Source: Dugong dugon (lineage: Eukaryota > Chordata > Mammalia > Sirenia > Dugongidae). From it: a stretch of 64,000 nucleotides of DNA. Positions 48,443 to 62,082 of this stretch are shown one piece after another (position 1 is the first letter of the stretch; each line of letters begins with the position of its first letter). The position numbers and the translations under genes were made by a program. The stretch covers positions 117,423,234 through 117,487,233 of the forward strand of contig CM057462.1 in the NCBI GenBank assembly GCA_030035585.1, read 5' to 3'. Below the pieces are notes generated by a model that searched no databases, was not told where the DNA came from, and saw only the letters and a program-made list of their open reading frames with translations.

Positions 48443-51400
48443 ATGACAGCAATAAACTCATACCTGCTGATAATCACACTGAGTGTAAGTGGCTTAAATG
48501 CATCTATAAAGAGAGAGTGGCAGAATGGTTAAAAAAGCATGACCCATCAATATGCTGTCTACAAGAGACACACCTTAGACACAAAGACAAAACTAACTAT
48601 ATTAAAAATCAAAAGATGAAAAAAAATATATCAAGCAAACAGTAACCCAAAAGGGGCAGGAGTGGAAATACTAATCTCAGATAAAATAGATTTTACAGTA
48701 AAATCAACCGTAAGAGACAAGGAAGGGCAGTATATAATGATTAAAGGGACCATCCACCAAGAATACATAACCCTAATAAATATCCATGCACCCAACAACA
48801 GGGCTCCAAAATACATAAAATAAACTCTAACAGCACTTAACAGCACTGGAAAGAGAAATAGACAGTTACACAATAATAGTAGGAGACTTCAACACACCAC
48901 TTTTGGTAAAGAACAGAACATCAAGAAAGAAACTCTACAAAGATACAGAAGATCTAAAGGCCAAAATCAACCAACTTGACCTCATAGACATATATAGAAC
49001 ACTCCACCCAATAGCAGAAAAGCAGACATTCTTTTCCAACACACATGGAACATTCTCCAGAATAGATAACATTTTAGAACTCAAAGCAAAGTAAAATAAA
49101 ATCAAAACATTGAATAATGCAATAAAAGTAGAAATCAATAACAAGAAGAGCAAGGAAAAAAATACATGGAAACTGAATAACACCTTGCTTAAAAACAACT
49201 GGGTAATAGAAGAAATCAAAGAAGGAATAGAAAAATTCCTAGAATTAAATGTGAATGAAAACATATCATACCAAAACCTTTAGGACACAGCAAAGACAGT
49301 GCTCAGAGGTCAATATATAGCAATAAACACACACATCAAAAAAGAACAGGCCAAAATAAAAACATTAGCCCTAAAACTTGAACAAATAGAAAAAGAACAG
49401 CGAAAGAAGACCATAGGCATCAGAAGAAAGGAAATAATAAAGATTAGAGCAGAAATAAATGAAATAGAAACAGAAAAACAACAGCAATAAGAAGATCATA
49501 AATTGGTTCTTTGAAAGATCGACAAACCATTAGCTAAAACTGACAAAATAAAAACAGGAGAGGAAGCTAATAGCCCAAATAAGAAATGAAATGGGGACAT
49601 TACAACAGACCCAACTGAAATAAAAAAGATCATAACAGAGTACTATGAAAAACTATACTCCAACAAATTTGAAAACCTAGAGGAAATGGAAAATTTCTGG
49701 AAACACACTATCTACCCAAACTAACACAAACTGCAGTTGAAAATCTGAACAGACCCATAACAAGAGAAGAGATTGAAAAGGTAATTTAAAAAAAAAAAAA
49801 ACTCCCAACAAAAAAAACCCTGGCTGAGACCACTTTACTGGAGAATTCTACCAAACATTCAGAGAATTCACACCATTACTACAAAATATTTCAGAACATA
49901 GAAAAAGAAGGAATACTCCGGAATTCATTCTGTGGAGCCAGCATAACCCTGATACCAATCCCAGGCAGACACCACAAAAAAAGAAAATTACAGACTAATA
50001 TCTCTCATGAATATAGATGCAAAAACTCCCAACAAAATTCTAGCCAATAAGATTCAGCATCGCATAAAAATATAAAAATGTTACACCATGACCAAGTGGA
50101 ATTCATACCAGGTATGCAAGGATGGTTCAACATTAGAAAATCAATCAGCGTAATCCACCACATGAATAGAACAAAAGAATCACATGATCATCTCAATTGA
50201 TGCAGAAAAGGCATTTGTTAAAGTCAAACACCCATTCTTGATAAAAAAAACTCTCAATAAACTAGGAATAGAAGGGAAATTCCTCAACATAATAAGGGCA
50301 TCTATACAAAATAAACAGCCAACATCATTCTCAATGGAGAGAGGCTGAAAGCATTCCCTCTGAGAACAAGAACAAGACAAGGATGACCTTTATCACCACT
50401 CCTATTTAACATTGTGCTGGAAGTCCTAGCTAGAGTAATAAAGCAAGAAAAAGAAATAAAGGGCATCCGAATTCGAAAGGAAGAACTAAAACTATCCCTA
50501 TTTGCAGATGATATAATCCTATACATAAAGAACCCCAAAGATTCCACAAGAAAACTACTGGAACTAATAGAAAGATTCAGCAGAGTAGCAGGATACAAGA
50601 TCAACATACAAAAATCAGTTGATTCCTGTATGCCAACAAAGACAACTTTGAAAAGGAAATCAGGAAAACAATACCATTTATAATAGCCCCTAAAAAGATA
50701 AAATACTTAGGAATAAATCTAACCAGGGACATAAAAGACCTATACAAAGAAAACTGTAAAACACTATTGCTAGAAACCAAAAGAGACCTACATAAATGGA
50801 AAAACATACTGTGCTCATAAATATGAAGACTCAACATTGTGAAAATGTCAATCCTACCCAAAGCAATCTACAGTTATAATGCAATCCCGATCCAAATACC
50901 AACAGTATTCTTTAACGAGATAGAAAAACTAATCACTGAATTTATATGGAGAGGAAAGGGCCCTGAATAAGCAAAGCATTATTGAAGAAAAAGAACAAAG
51001 TAGGAGGCCTCACACTATCCAATCTCAGAACCTACTATTCAGCCATGATAGTCAAAACAGCCTAGTACTGATACAATGACAGACACATTAGACCAGTGAA
51101 ACTGAATCGAGAACCCAAATGTAAATCCATTCACCTATGATCAGCTGATCTTTGACAAAAGACCAGAGTCCATCACATGGGGTAAAGACAGTCTTTATAA
51201 CAAATGGTGTGGCAAAACTGAATGTCCATCTGTAAGAAAAAATCAAACAGGACCCACACCTCACACCATACACAAAAGGTAACACAAAATGGATCAAAGA
51301 CCTAAATATACAAACTAAAACAATAAGGATTATGGAAGAAAGAATAGGGACAACACTAGGGGCTCTAATACATGGCATAAAAATAAAACGCACCATAACT

Positions 51401-52735
51401 AACAATCACAAAGAGGAGAAGATAAACTAGATAACTGGAAGCCCCTAAAAATTAAACACTTGTACTCATCAAAAGACTTCACCAAAACAGTAAGAAACCT
51501 ACAGACTGGGAAAAAAATTTTGGCAATGACATATCTGACAAGGGTCTAATCTCTAAAATCTGTAGAATAATTTAATACTTCAACCATAAAAAAACCAATA
51601 ACTCAATTAAAAAATGGGCAAAGAATATGAACAGGCACTTCACCAAAGAAGACATTCAGGCAGCTAAACAGACACATGAGGAAATGCTTGCGATCATTAG
51701 CCATTGTGAAATGCAAATCAAAACTACAATGAGATACTATCTCTTATGGATTTAATTGTGCTCCCCCAAAATATATGTCAACTTGGCTAGGCCATGATTC
51801 CCAGTATTGTGTGATTATCCACTATTTTGTCATCTGATGTGATTTTCTATGCATTGTAAATCCTACCTCTTATGATGTTAATGAGGCAGGATTAGAGGAA
51901 TGAGACACAACAAAATATACCGGATTAGGTTGTGTCTTAAGTCAATCTCTTTTGACATATAAAAGAGAGAAGTGAGCAGAGAGACAGGGGGACCTCATAC
52001 CATCAAGAAAGGAGCACCAGGAGCAGAGCACATCCTTTGGACCTGAGGTTTCTGCACCGAGAAGCTCCTGGACCAGGGGAAGATTGATGACAGGGACTTT
52101 CCCCCAGAACCAACAGAGAGAAAAAGTCTTCCCCTAGAACTCGCACCCTGAATTTGGACTTCTAGCTTCCTAAACTGTGAGAGAATAAATTTCTCTTTGT
52201 TAAAGCCATCTGCTTTTGGCATTTCTGTTACAGCAGCACTAGATAATGAAGACACCATCTCACCCCGACATGACAGGAACAAATCAAAAAAACAAAATAA
52301 CAGACGTTGAAGAGGTTGTAGGGAGATTGGAACTCTTATGCACTCTTGTGGGAATGTAAAATGGTACAACCACTATGGAAAACAATATGGTGCCTCCTTA
52401 AAAAGCTACAAACAGAAATACCATAAAATCCATCAATCTCTCTCCTAGTAATATATCCTAGAGAAATAAGAGTCATCACACAAACATAAATACACCCATG
52501 TTCACTGCAGCATTATTCACAGTAGCAAAAACGATGGAAACAACCTAAGTGCCCATTAACAGATGAATGGATAAACAAATTATGGTACATACACACAATG
52601 GAATACTATGCAACGATAAAGAACAATGTTGAATCCATGAAACATCTCACAACATGGGTGAATCTGGACGGCATTATGCTGAGTGAAATAAGTCAATCAC
52701 AAAAGGACAAATACTGTATGAGACCACTATTATAA
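48443..52735 (+). pseudogene. L1 copy A ORF2 remnant, with an LTR insertion
   Basis: ATG ACA GCA at 48443 opens the endonuclease frame, which is broken by stops within 60 codons. Reverse transcriptase text is open at 50414-50683 with an intact [10 protein letters not shown] box near 50500. An LTR (51744-52254) splits the C-terminal domain. The frame ends CMRPLL-stop at 52735. Confidence 0.87.
51744..52254 (+). mobile_element. Solo LTR, ERVL-MaLR-like, sense, inside L1 copy A ORF2
   Basis: Starts about 'tatggatttaattgtgctcc' and ends 'ctagataatgaagaca'. It has AATAAA at about 52184 within 'gtgagagaataaatttctc' and a C-terminal-like 'gacttctagcttcc'. L1 text 'atactatctc' before and 'accatctc' after show duplicated target. 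Same family as the LTRs at 13745 and 43502, opposite orientation. Confidence 0.82.
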
Positions 52736-53659
52736 ACACCCAAGAAAAGGTTTACACACAGGAGAAAACAATTTTTAATGGTCATGAGGGACAGGAGGGG
52801 TTGGGAAGGGAAATCACTGATTAGATGGTACACAAGTGTTAACTTTGTGAAGGGGAAGACAACACATGATATAGGGGAAGTCAGCATAACTTGACCAAGG
52901 CACAGTCATAGAAGCTTCCCAGACACATTAGAACACTTTGACGGACTGAGTTTCTGGGGCTGAGGGCCAGGATCTAGATCAATTGGCATAACAGTTCATA
53001 AAGAAAATGTTCTACATCCTACTTGGGTGAGATGCATCTGAGTCTTAAAAGCTTTCAAGCGGCCATCTGAGATACATCTATTGGTCCCATCACATTAGGA
53101 GCAAAGGAGGAGCAAAAGAAGAAAACAAAAGACACAAGGAAAATATTTGTCCAAAGGACTAATAGACCACATGAACCACAGCCTCCACCAGCCTGAACCC
53201 AGAAGAACTAGATTGTGCCCTGCTACCATCACAGACCACTCTGACAGAGATCACAATAGAGGTTCGCAGCAAGAGTGGGAGAAAATTGTAGAACATTAAA
53301 ATTCACAAAAATATACCAGACTTACTGGTCTGATGGTGACTGGAGGAACCCCCAAGACTATGGCCCCCAAACACCCTGCTAACTCAGAACTGAAGCCACT
53401 GCCGAAGGCCACCTTTCAGCCAAAGATTAGACAGGCCTATAAAATAAACAATAACACACGTGAAGAACATGCTTCATAGAGCAATCAAGTATACGAAACC
53501 AAATGGGCAACATCTGCCCCAAAGCAAAGACGAGAAAGTAAGAAGGACAGAAAAACTGGATGAAGGGACACTGAGAGCCCAGGGTGGAAAGGGAAAGGGG
53601 GAGAGTGGTCCTGTGGGGATTGCAACCAATGCCACAAAACAATTGGTGTATAAAATTTT

Positions 53660-53882
53660 TTAATGAAAAACTAAAAAGTATTGCACTGTATTGTACGGAT
53701 TATAATGTATGTATTGTAATAATATGACAATTATAAAGGACCAAGGTGGGGAGACTGAACCTATCTACAGGTCCCATTTTTATTACAAATTATTATAGTT
53801 TATATGAAATAGTAAAATATCTAAGTAGACTGTAAAAAGTTAAGACAATACTGTCAGCAATTACTTTAAAACAAAGATGAGA
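53660..53882. other. Unexplained AT-rich segment at the 3' end of L1 copy A
   Basis: After the usual L1 3' text ('accaatgccacaaaacaatt') comes about 200 bp ('aaggaccaaggtggggagac', 'acaggtcccatttttattac') not seen in the other L1 copies here. It precedes the B insertion point. It could be a subfamily-specific 3' UTR part or a captured flank. Confidence 0.4.
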
Positions 53883-54239
53883 GGACTTCCAGGCAACATG
53901 GTGCTATACACAGAAGCACCACACCGTCCCTCCACAGCATAGACCTAAAAAACTAAGTGAAACATAGACAAACATCAGTCCTGAAACCCTGAGCATCAAA
54001 TGAAGACATAAAGAACTCAGCCAAGCACTGAATGGAATAAGAAACTGACAGAGAACAGAGTGAGGAGAGATGTATGCAGAGGTCCTCTATCAGCTAATGC
54101 ACATGGATTCACCATCTTGGATTCCTGCTGATGACTGGAAAACAGGGAGAACAGGAAAGCAGCTGCAAAGAGCCCCCAGCAGGAGACAAAACAACTGGTA
54201 ACTAGCAATATATGTTTTCCCACCCACCCCCCACCCTTC

Positions 54240-55000
54240 TTCACCCCCACTCAGCCTCCTCTGCTTCCTGTGGCCTCAGTCTCTTGGCCAGAAGGCACTG
54301 GCTTCAGCTCTGTACTGCCTGGATTCCATCTGCCCACACTGGCCAACTCCCTGCGTGCCATTTGTTTGTTGCTGGTGTTGCTTTTTTCTGCTTCTTTTGG
54401 TTTCTTCCATACCTCTCACCACCTCCCCCTCCTTTCTCTCAAATACCTGGCTCCATGTGCCATCTTCACTTCTTCCTGAAGGGCTGTGAAATGCCGCTCA
54501 ACTGTGGAACTTCTTCCTGGCCTGCGCCGCCATGTTGGTGGGATCCGTGGAGCATTTTGTTTGTTTTGATTTGTTCTGTTCTGTTTGTTTTTTCTTTTCT
54601 CAGCTTAGGAGCCCCTTCTAGCCAGGCTGATCTTCATGGCTTGGGAGCTACTTTTCAGTCTGTGCAGCCCTGCAGTGGGATCCCTGAGAGAATTTCTTTT
54701 TTTGTTTGTTTGTTTGTTTTTATTTTGTTTCTTTTCTTTTCTCTCTTTTTCCTTTTTGTCTTTCTTCAACTCTCAGTTTCACATCTCTCTATACTTATCT
54801 TCTCTCCCTGTCTCTTGAATACGTGGTGCTGTGTGACAACTCTATCACTTTTAGCCAGGCTGTACTCCACGGCTGGGAGCCACTTCCCAAGACTTTCTAG
54901 CCACACTGGTGGGACCCCTGGGGGCTTTTCTTTCTAATTTTATTTATTTATTTTCTTTTACCCTTTTTTGTTTGTTTTTCTCCATTTCTTGGTCCCTCAT
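54240..55000 (+). repeat. L1 copy B: its own degenerate 5' UTR repeats
   Basis: Units with 'ggctgggagc(c/t)ac' and 'tgggacccctg' type cores, then a T/GTTT-rich run, at about 54482, 54626 and 54859 and a weaker one at 54282 (spacing 144-233 bp). The sequence is unlike the array of copy A. The open frame 54212-54937 (241 codons, rich in S, F, L, P) is a by-product of this C/T-rich composition. Confidence 0.7.
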
Positions 55001-55507
55001 CTCTCTACTCCAATGGCAAGCTCCCTTAGCACTCTTTTTTGTTTGTTTGTTTTTGGCCCCTGTTTCTCCTCTCTCTCCTCTTTCCCATACCCATCTTAGC
55101 TCCACACTTCACAATCTCCGTCCTGCCTATCTGCAACGTGTGCTGAACATCACACCCCCAAGCAACACAGGCACAGCCTACCAGAACATACCCTGAACTG
55201 ATTGCCCTGTCAGCCCTAGTATGGGCCACAAACGACCCATCCCAGCAACTCCCCTTCAGCTGGACCAGCCCTGCTGCACCATAGCTGAGTGACTGACCCT
55301 GCCCATTGGAAATGGAGGCAAAAAAGTCTCGTGCCCAAAGATGAGCAAACAACAAAGAATGCATAGCTCGCCTGCTCAGACATAACCAAATAAAACAAAA
55401 AAAGCAGGACAAAACAAACCAATCTACAATCAATAAATGAGGAAAATAACTACTGGATGTCCCAAAGACAGCAGACAATATGAAAACATATTAAAAAACA
55501 GGACAGA

Positions 55508-56481
55508 ATGGTTTCAGTAGGCATCCAAAATAAAACACCAGATGACTTTCTAGTAGAAGAAGAGGCACTAGAACTACCAGATAGGGAATTCAAATCTCTA
55601 ATATTCAGAGCTATCCAGGAGTTGAAGCAAAAAGCAAATAAAAATGAAGAAAAATAGACAAATTCATAGAAAAGGCAGACAAATTCACGGAAAATACAGA
55701 CAATAAATGGAAGAATTCAAGAAAATAATACAGGAACAAAATGCTAAAATAAATTCACAACTAGAAATCATACAAAAACAACAATTAGAAACCCAAAAGA
55801 TAAACAACAAGATTTCAGAAATGGACACTGTCATAGAAGGGCTGAGGAGTAGGTCTGAAATGATGGAAGACAGGATCAGAAAAATTGAAGACAAACACTT
55901 GGCTACAACTCTGAGGAAAAATCAGAAAAAAAAGAATGAAAAAAAGTGAAGAAACCCAGGGAATTATGTGGGATACAATTGAAAGAAAAATTTACAAGTG
56001 ATCGGAGTTCCAGAACAAGGAGAGAAAACAGAAAACACAGAGAGATCATTGAAGAACTGCTGACAGAAAACTTCCCCAGTATCATGAAAGATGAAAAGCT
56101 GACCATCCAAGAAGCTCAACGAACCCCATATAGAATAGACCCGAAAAGAAAATCACCAAGGCATATCATAATCACACTCGCTAAAACCAAAGACAAACAA
56201 GAATCCTGAGAGAAGCTCGAGAAAAACAAAAAGTCACATACAGAGGAGAAACAATAAGACTAAGCTCGGATTATTTGGCAGGAACCATGCAGGCAAGAAG
56301 TCAATGGGATGACATATATAAAACCTTGAAAGAAAAAAATTGCCAGCCAAGAATAATATATCCTGCAAAACTCTCATTCAAATATGATGGTGAAATTAGG
56401 ACATTTCCAGATAAAGAGAAATTAAGGGACTATGTAAAAACCAAACCAAACTTACAAGAATTATTAAAGGGAGTCCTTTAG
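55508..56481 (+). pseudogene. L1 copy B ORF1 remnant
   Basis: ATG at 55508 opens MVSVGIQNKTPDDFLVEEEA and continues 49 codons to a stop; the coiled coil is open at 55707-55949 (heptads QQQLETQKINNKISEMD); the C-terminal RNA-binding domain is open at 56275-56481 (QPRIIYPAKLSFKYDGEIRT), ending LLKGVL. Two or three frameshifts separate the pieces. Confidence 0.88.
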
Positions 56482-56953
56482 TCTGAGAACAAACATCAGA
56501 CCACAGGCTGAATCTAGGATGCAGAATTGTACCAGCCAGACACCGACCTAGGAAATGAACTCTCAACTCTCAAGGACTATCTGAAACCAAAAGAATTACA
56601 ATAGGGATCCAGAGAAGTTAATCTATAAATTAAAACAACATCAGAACAAAAAAGGGAATAAAAGATGGAATAAACAGTGTAGGTATACAACCTTCTAATG
56701 GAGAGGAAGGCAAGGCGATACCAAGTAATAATAGACTGGTTCAAACCTAGGAAGATAAGGGTAAATTTCAAGGTAACCACAAAGAAAGTTAATAAATCTA
56801 CTCATCAAAATAAAGAAGAAAAACATAAAATCTCAGTAAAAACAAAATCTACAAAAAGAAATGAAGGAAAAAAAAAACAAACAAAAGGAATTCAGCACAG
56901 GACAGTAAGAGTAACAAATAAAACGTCAGCACCACAAAAAAAAGCACTACCCA

Positions 56954-59900
56954 ATGACAGCAGTAAACTCACACCTATCAATAATTACACGGAATGTAAA
57001 TGGCCTAAATGCACCCATAAAGAGACAGAGAGTGACAGAATGGTTAAAAAAAAAAAAAAAGGATCCATCAATATGCTGTCTACAAGAGACACATCTTAGA
57101 AACAAAGATGTAAATTTATTAAAAATAAAAGGATGGAAAAAATATATCGAGCAAACAGCTACCAAAAGAGAGCAAGAGTGGCAATACTAATTTCAGATAA
57201 AATAGACTTTAAAACAAAATCCACTATAAAAGACAAAGAAGGACACTATATAGTGATTAAAGGGATGATCCGTCATGAAGACATAACCATAATAAATATC
57301 TATGCACCCAATGACAGAGCTCCAAAATACATAAAACAAACTCTAACAGCACTGAAAAGAGAAACTGACAGTTCCAAAATAATAGCAGGAGACTTCAACA
57401 CACCACTTTCGGTAAAGGACAGAACATCTAGAAAGAAACTCAACAAAGATACAAAAGAGCCAAATGGCACAATCAGCCAACTTGACCTCATAGACATATA
57501 TAGAACACTCCATCCAACAGCTGCAAAGTACACATTTTTTTCCAATGCATGTTCTTCAGAATAGACCACATCTTAGGCCACAGAGCAACCCTCAACAAAA
57601 TCCAGAAGATACTACAAAGTATCTTCTCTGACCACAACACCAGCAAGGTAGAAATTAACAACAGGAAGAGCAAGTAAAAAAATCAATTACATGGAAACTG
57701 AATAACACCCTGCTTACAAACCACTGGGTAATAGAAGAAATCAGAGATGGAATAAAAAAATTCCTAAAATCAAACGTGAAGGAAAATACATCATACCAAA
57801 ATCTTTGCAACACAGCAAAAGCAGTCTTCAGAGGACAATTTATAGCAATAAATGCACACATCAGAAAAACAAGAAAAGGACAAAATCAAAACATTAACTA
57901 CACAACTTGAACAAATAGAAAGAGAACAGCAGAAGAAGCCTACATCCACCAGCAGAAAAGAAATAATAAAGATCAGAGCAGAAATAAATGAAATAGAGAA
58001 TAGAAAAACAACAGAGAGAAACAATAAAACCAAAAGTTGGCTCTTTGAAAGTATCAACAAAATCGACCAACCACTGGCCAAACTGACAAAAGAAAAACAG
58101 GAGAGGATGCAAATAACCCAAATAAGAAATGAAATGGGGGACATTACAGCAGACCCAACTGAAATAAAAAGGATCATAACAGAGTATTATGAAAGACTAT
58201 ACTCCCAACAAATTTGAAAACCTAGAGAAAATGGATAAATTTCTAGAAACATACTACCTACCCACATTAACAGAGTGATGTTGAAAATCTGAACTGATCC
58301 ATAACAAAAGAAGAAATTGAAAAGGTAATTTAAAAAAAACTACCAACAAAAAAAGCCCTGGCCCAGATGGCTTCACTGGAGAATTCTACCAAACATTCAG
58401 AGAAGAGCTTACACCAGTACTACTCAAACTATTTCAGAACATAGAATAGGAAGCGACACTTCTGAATTCATTCTATGAAGGCAGCATAACCCTAATATCA
58501 AAACCAGGCAAAAATGCCACAAAAAAGAAATTTACAGACCAATGTCTCTCATCAATGTAGATGCAGAAATCCTCAACAAAATTCTACCAGTAGAATTCAG
58601 CATCATATCAAAAAAATAATACACCACAACCAAGTAGGATTCATACCAGGTATTCAAGGATGGTTCAACATTAGAAAATCAATCAATGTAATCCAACACA
58701 TAAATAAAAGGAAAGAAAAGAATCACTTGATTGTCTCAATTGATGCAGAAAAGACATTCGGCAAAGTCCAACACCCACTCCTGATAATAAAATAGGTATA
58801 GAAGGGAAATTTCTCAGCATAATAAAGATCATCTATGCAAAACCAATGGCCAAAATCATTCTTAACTGAGAGAGGCTGAAAACATTCCCCTTGAAAACAG
58901 GAACAAGACAAGGATGCCCTTTATCACCACTCCTACTTAACATAGTGCTGGAAGTCGTAGCTACAGCAATAAGGCAAGAAAAAGAAATAAAGGGCATCCA
59001 AATTGGTAATGAAGAAGCTAAACTGTCCCTATTTTTGGATGATATGATACTATACATAGAAAACCCAAAAGAATGCATGAGAAAACTACTGAAACTAATA
59101 GAAAGATTCAGTAGAGTAGCAGGATACAAGATAAACATACAAAAATCTGTTGGATTCCTATACACCAATAAAGAGAATGATGAAAAGAAAATCAGGAAAA
59201 CAATACCATTTATAATAGTCTCTAAAAAAATAAAATAATAAATAGTTAGGAATAAATCTGACCAGAGATGTAAAAGACCTATACAAAGAAAACTACAAAA
59301 CACTATTGCAGGAAACCAGAAGAGATCTACATAAATGGAAAAACATACCATGCTCCTGGAAAGGTAGACTCAACAGTGTGGAAATGACAATTCTACCCAA
59401 AGCAATCTACAAACACAATGCAATCCTGATCCAAATACCAACAACATTCTTTAAAGAGATGGAAAAACTAATCATTAACTTTATATGGAAAGGGTAGAGG
59501 CCCCGGATAAGTAAAGCACTATTGAAGCAGAAGAATAAAGTAGGAGGACTCACACTACTTGACCTCAGATCCTACTATACAGCTGCGGTAGTCAAAACAG
59601 CCTGGTACTGGTACAACAACAGATATCTTGACCAATGGAACAGAATTGAGAACCTAGATGTAAATCCATCCACCTACAGTCACCTGATTATTGACAAGGG
59701 CCCAAAGTCCATCAAATGGGGAACAGTCTTTTTAACAACTGGTGCTGGCAAAACTGGATGTCCATCTGCAAAAAAATGAAACAGGACCCATAGGTCACAC
59801 CATATACAAAAACTAATTCAAAATGTATCAGAGACCTAAATATAAAGCCAAAAACTATAAAGTTCATAGAAGAAAAAATAGGATCAATGCTAGAGACCCT

Positions 59901-60722
59901 AATATACAGCATTAACAGGATGCAAACCATAACCAACAACACAAACTCCAGAAGATAAGCTAGATACACTTATGCTCAACAAAAGACTTCACCAAAAGAC
60001 TGAAAAGGCAACCTAAAGACTGGGGAAAAAATTTTGGACATTACAAGTCAGAGAAAGGTCTAGTCTTTAAAATCTACAAGAAAATCCAACACCTCTACAA
60101 CAAAAAACAAATAATCCAATTAAAGAACGGGCAAAGGAAATGAACACACACGTCACCAAAGAAGACATTCAAGCGGCCAACAGACACATGAGGAAATGCT
60201 CGCGATCACTAGCTATTGGAGAAATGCAAATCAAAACCACAATGAGATACCATCTCACCGTGGCATTACTGGCACGAATTAAAAAAAATGGAAATAACAA
60301 ATGTTGGAGAGGCTGCAGGGACACTGGAACTCTTATGCACTGCTGGTGGGAATGCAAAATGATACAACCATTTTGGAAAACGGTATGGTGCTTCCCTAGA
60401 AAGCTAGAAATAGAAATACCATACGATCCAGCAATCCTATCCTAGAGAAATAAGAGCTGTCACACAAATAGACATATGCACACCCATGTTCATTGTAGCA
60501 TTGTTCACAATAGCAAAAAGATGGAAACAACCTAGATGCCCATCAATAGATGAATGGATAAACAAACTATGGTACATACACACAATGGAGTATTATGCAA
60601 CAATAAAGAACAATGATGAATCTGCAAAGCATCTCATAACATGGATGAACCTGGAGGACATTATGCTGAGTGAAATAAGTAAATCACAAAAGGACAAATA
60701 TTGTGTGAGACCACTACTGTAA
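56954..60722 (+). pseudogene. L1 copy B ORF2 remnant (endonuclease, reverse transcriptase, Cys-rich end)
   Basis: Starts ATG 56954 (SIITRNVNGLNAPIKRQR), with the endonuclease active-site text CLQETHL near 57083, then a frameshift near 57150-57190; NIYAPNDRAPK and AGDFNTPLSVKDRTSR are intact at 57133-57564. Reverse transcriptase pieces at 57852-58217 and 58891-59238; the catalytic box reads FLDDMILYI, Leu for the usual Ala, with both Asp kept. The zinc-knuckle-like [18 protein letters not shown] is at about 60302-60355. It ends CVRPLL. An A-run of 15 at 57046-57060 is a slippage-prone shift. Confidence 0.9.
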
Positions 60723-62082
60723 AAACTCATGAAAAGGTTTACACACAAAAAAACAATATTTGACGGTTACAGGGGATGGGAGGCATGGGGGGGGAAACTA
60801 AATAGATAATAGATAAGTGGTAACTTTGATGAAGGGTGAGACAGTACACAATAGTGGGGAAGCCAGCACAACTTGTAAAAGGAAAGGTCATGGAAGCTCC
60901 ATAGACACATCCAAACTCCCAGAGGGACTGGATTGCTGGGTGGAGGGCTGTGGGGGCCATGGCCTTGGGGAACATCTAGCCCAATTGGCATAACATAATT
61001 TATGAAGAAAATGTTCTCCATTCTACTTTGGTGAGTAGCGTCTGGGTCTTAAAAGCCTGTGAGTGGCCATCTAAGATACTACTCTGGTCTCACCTCTTCG
61101 GGAACAAGGGAGAATGAAGAAAATTAAAGACACAAGGGAAAGATTAGTCCAGAGGACTAATGGACCACAACTACCACGGCCTCCACCAGACTGAGTCCAG
61201 TACAACTAGATGGTGTCTGGCTACCACCACTGACTGCTTTGACTGGGATCACAACAGAGGGTCTCAGACAGAGCTGGAGAAAAATGTAGAACAAAATTCT
61301 AACTCACAAAAAAATTCCACACTTAGTGGCCTGACAGAGACTGGAGAAACCCCGAGAGTATGGCCCCTGGACACCCTTTCAGCTCAGTAATGAAGTCACT
61401 CCCGAGGTTCACCCTTCAGCCAAAGGTTAGACAAGCCCATAAAACAAAATGAGACTGATAGGGCACATCAGCCCAGGGAGAAGGACTAGAAGTCAGGAGG
61501 GGAAAGGAAAGCTGGTAACAGGGAACCCAAGTTTGAGAAGGGACAGTGTTGACATGTTGTGGGGTTGTTAACCATTGTCATAAAACAATATGTGTAGTAA
61601 CTCTTTAATGAGAAACTATTTGTTCTGTAAACCTTCAACTAAAGTACAATAAAATAAATAAATAAAAATTAAAATAACAACAACAAAAAAAAAGATGAGA
61701 ATCTAAGGGGGCAGGGAAGCTAGATTAATAGAAACGGAACAACCAGTACAGAAATAATGAGTATGTTCATGCATTATGAAGAATATAACCAATGTCACTG
61801 AACAAGTTGTGTAGAAATTGTTGAATGGGAACCTAAACTGCTTTGAAGCCTTCACCAAAAACACAGTAAAATATTATTAAAAAAGAAGAACTCAAATGAC
61901 GTATTGCATTGGGCAAATCTGCTGCAAAAGAGCTCTTTAAAGTGTTAAAAAGCAAAGGTGTCACTCTGAAGACTAAAGTGCCAAGCCATGGTTATTTTCA
62001 GTCACCTCATATGCATGCAAAAGCTGGACAATGAATAAGGAAGACTGAAGAAGAATTGATGCATTTGAATTATGGTGTTGAC

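Larger units (their letters stand above)
53883..61690 (+). mobile_element. L1 copy B (7.8 kb), youngest and best preserved LINE in the window
   Basis: Inserted in the 3' end of L1 copy A: the 10-bp target aaagatgaga is perfect at 53873-53882 and 61691-61700. Order: 5' leader, repeat-bearing 5' UTR to about 55400, ORF1 about 55508-56481, ORF2 about 56954-60722, 3' UTR, A-rich tail about 61648-61690. The perfect target copies and longer open stretches argue that it is younger than its host, but both ORFs are broken. Confidence 0.93.
44352..61885 (+). mobile_element. L1 copy A, interrupted by an LTR and by L1 copy B
   Basis: Flanked by aagaaatcgaacgatg (44336-44351) and aagaactcaaatgacg (about 61886-61901), the RTE target. 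Order: 5' leader to about 44700, monomer array 44700-46560, ORF1 about 46969-47989, ORF2 about 48443-52735 with an LTR at 51744-52254, 3' UTR to 53882, then L1 copy B (53883-61690), and the last 195 bp of copy A's 3' end (61691-61885). Without the two insertions it is about 9.2 kb, long for an L1 because of the monomers. Confidence 0.88.

Noticed and set aside
54212-54937. The longest open frame in the window, 241 codons, + strand
   Set aside because: It lies wholly in the C/T-rich repeat-bearing 5' region of L1 copy B, is rich in Ser, Phe, Leu and Pro without any domain I recognise, and has no splice or start context. Open length follows from the lack of A-rich stop codons.
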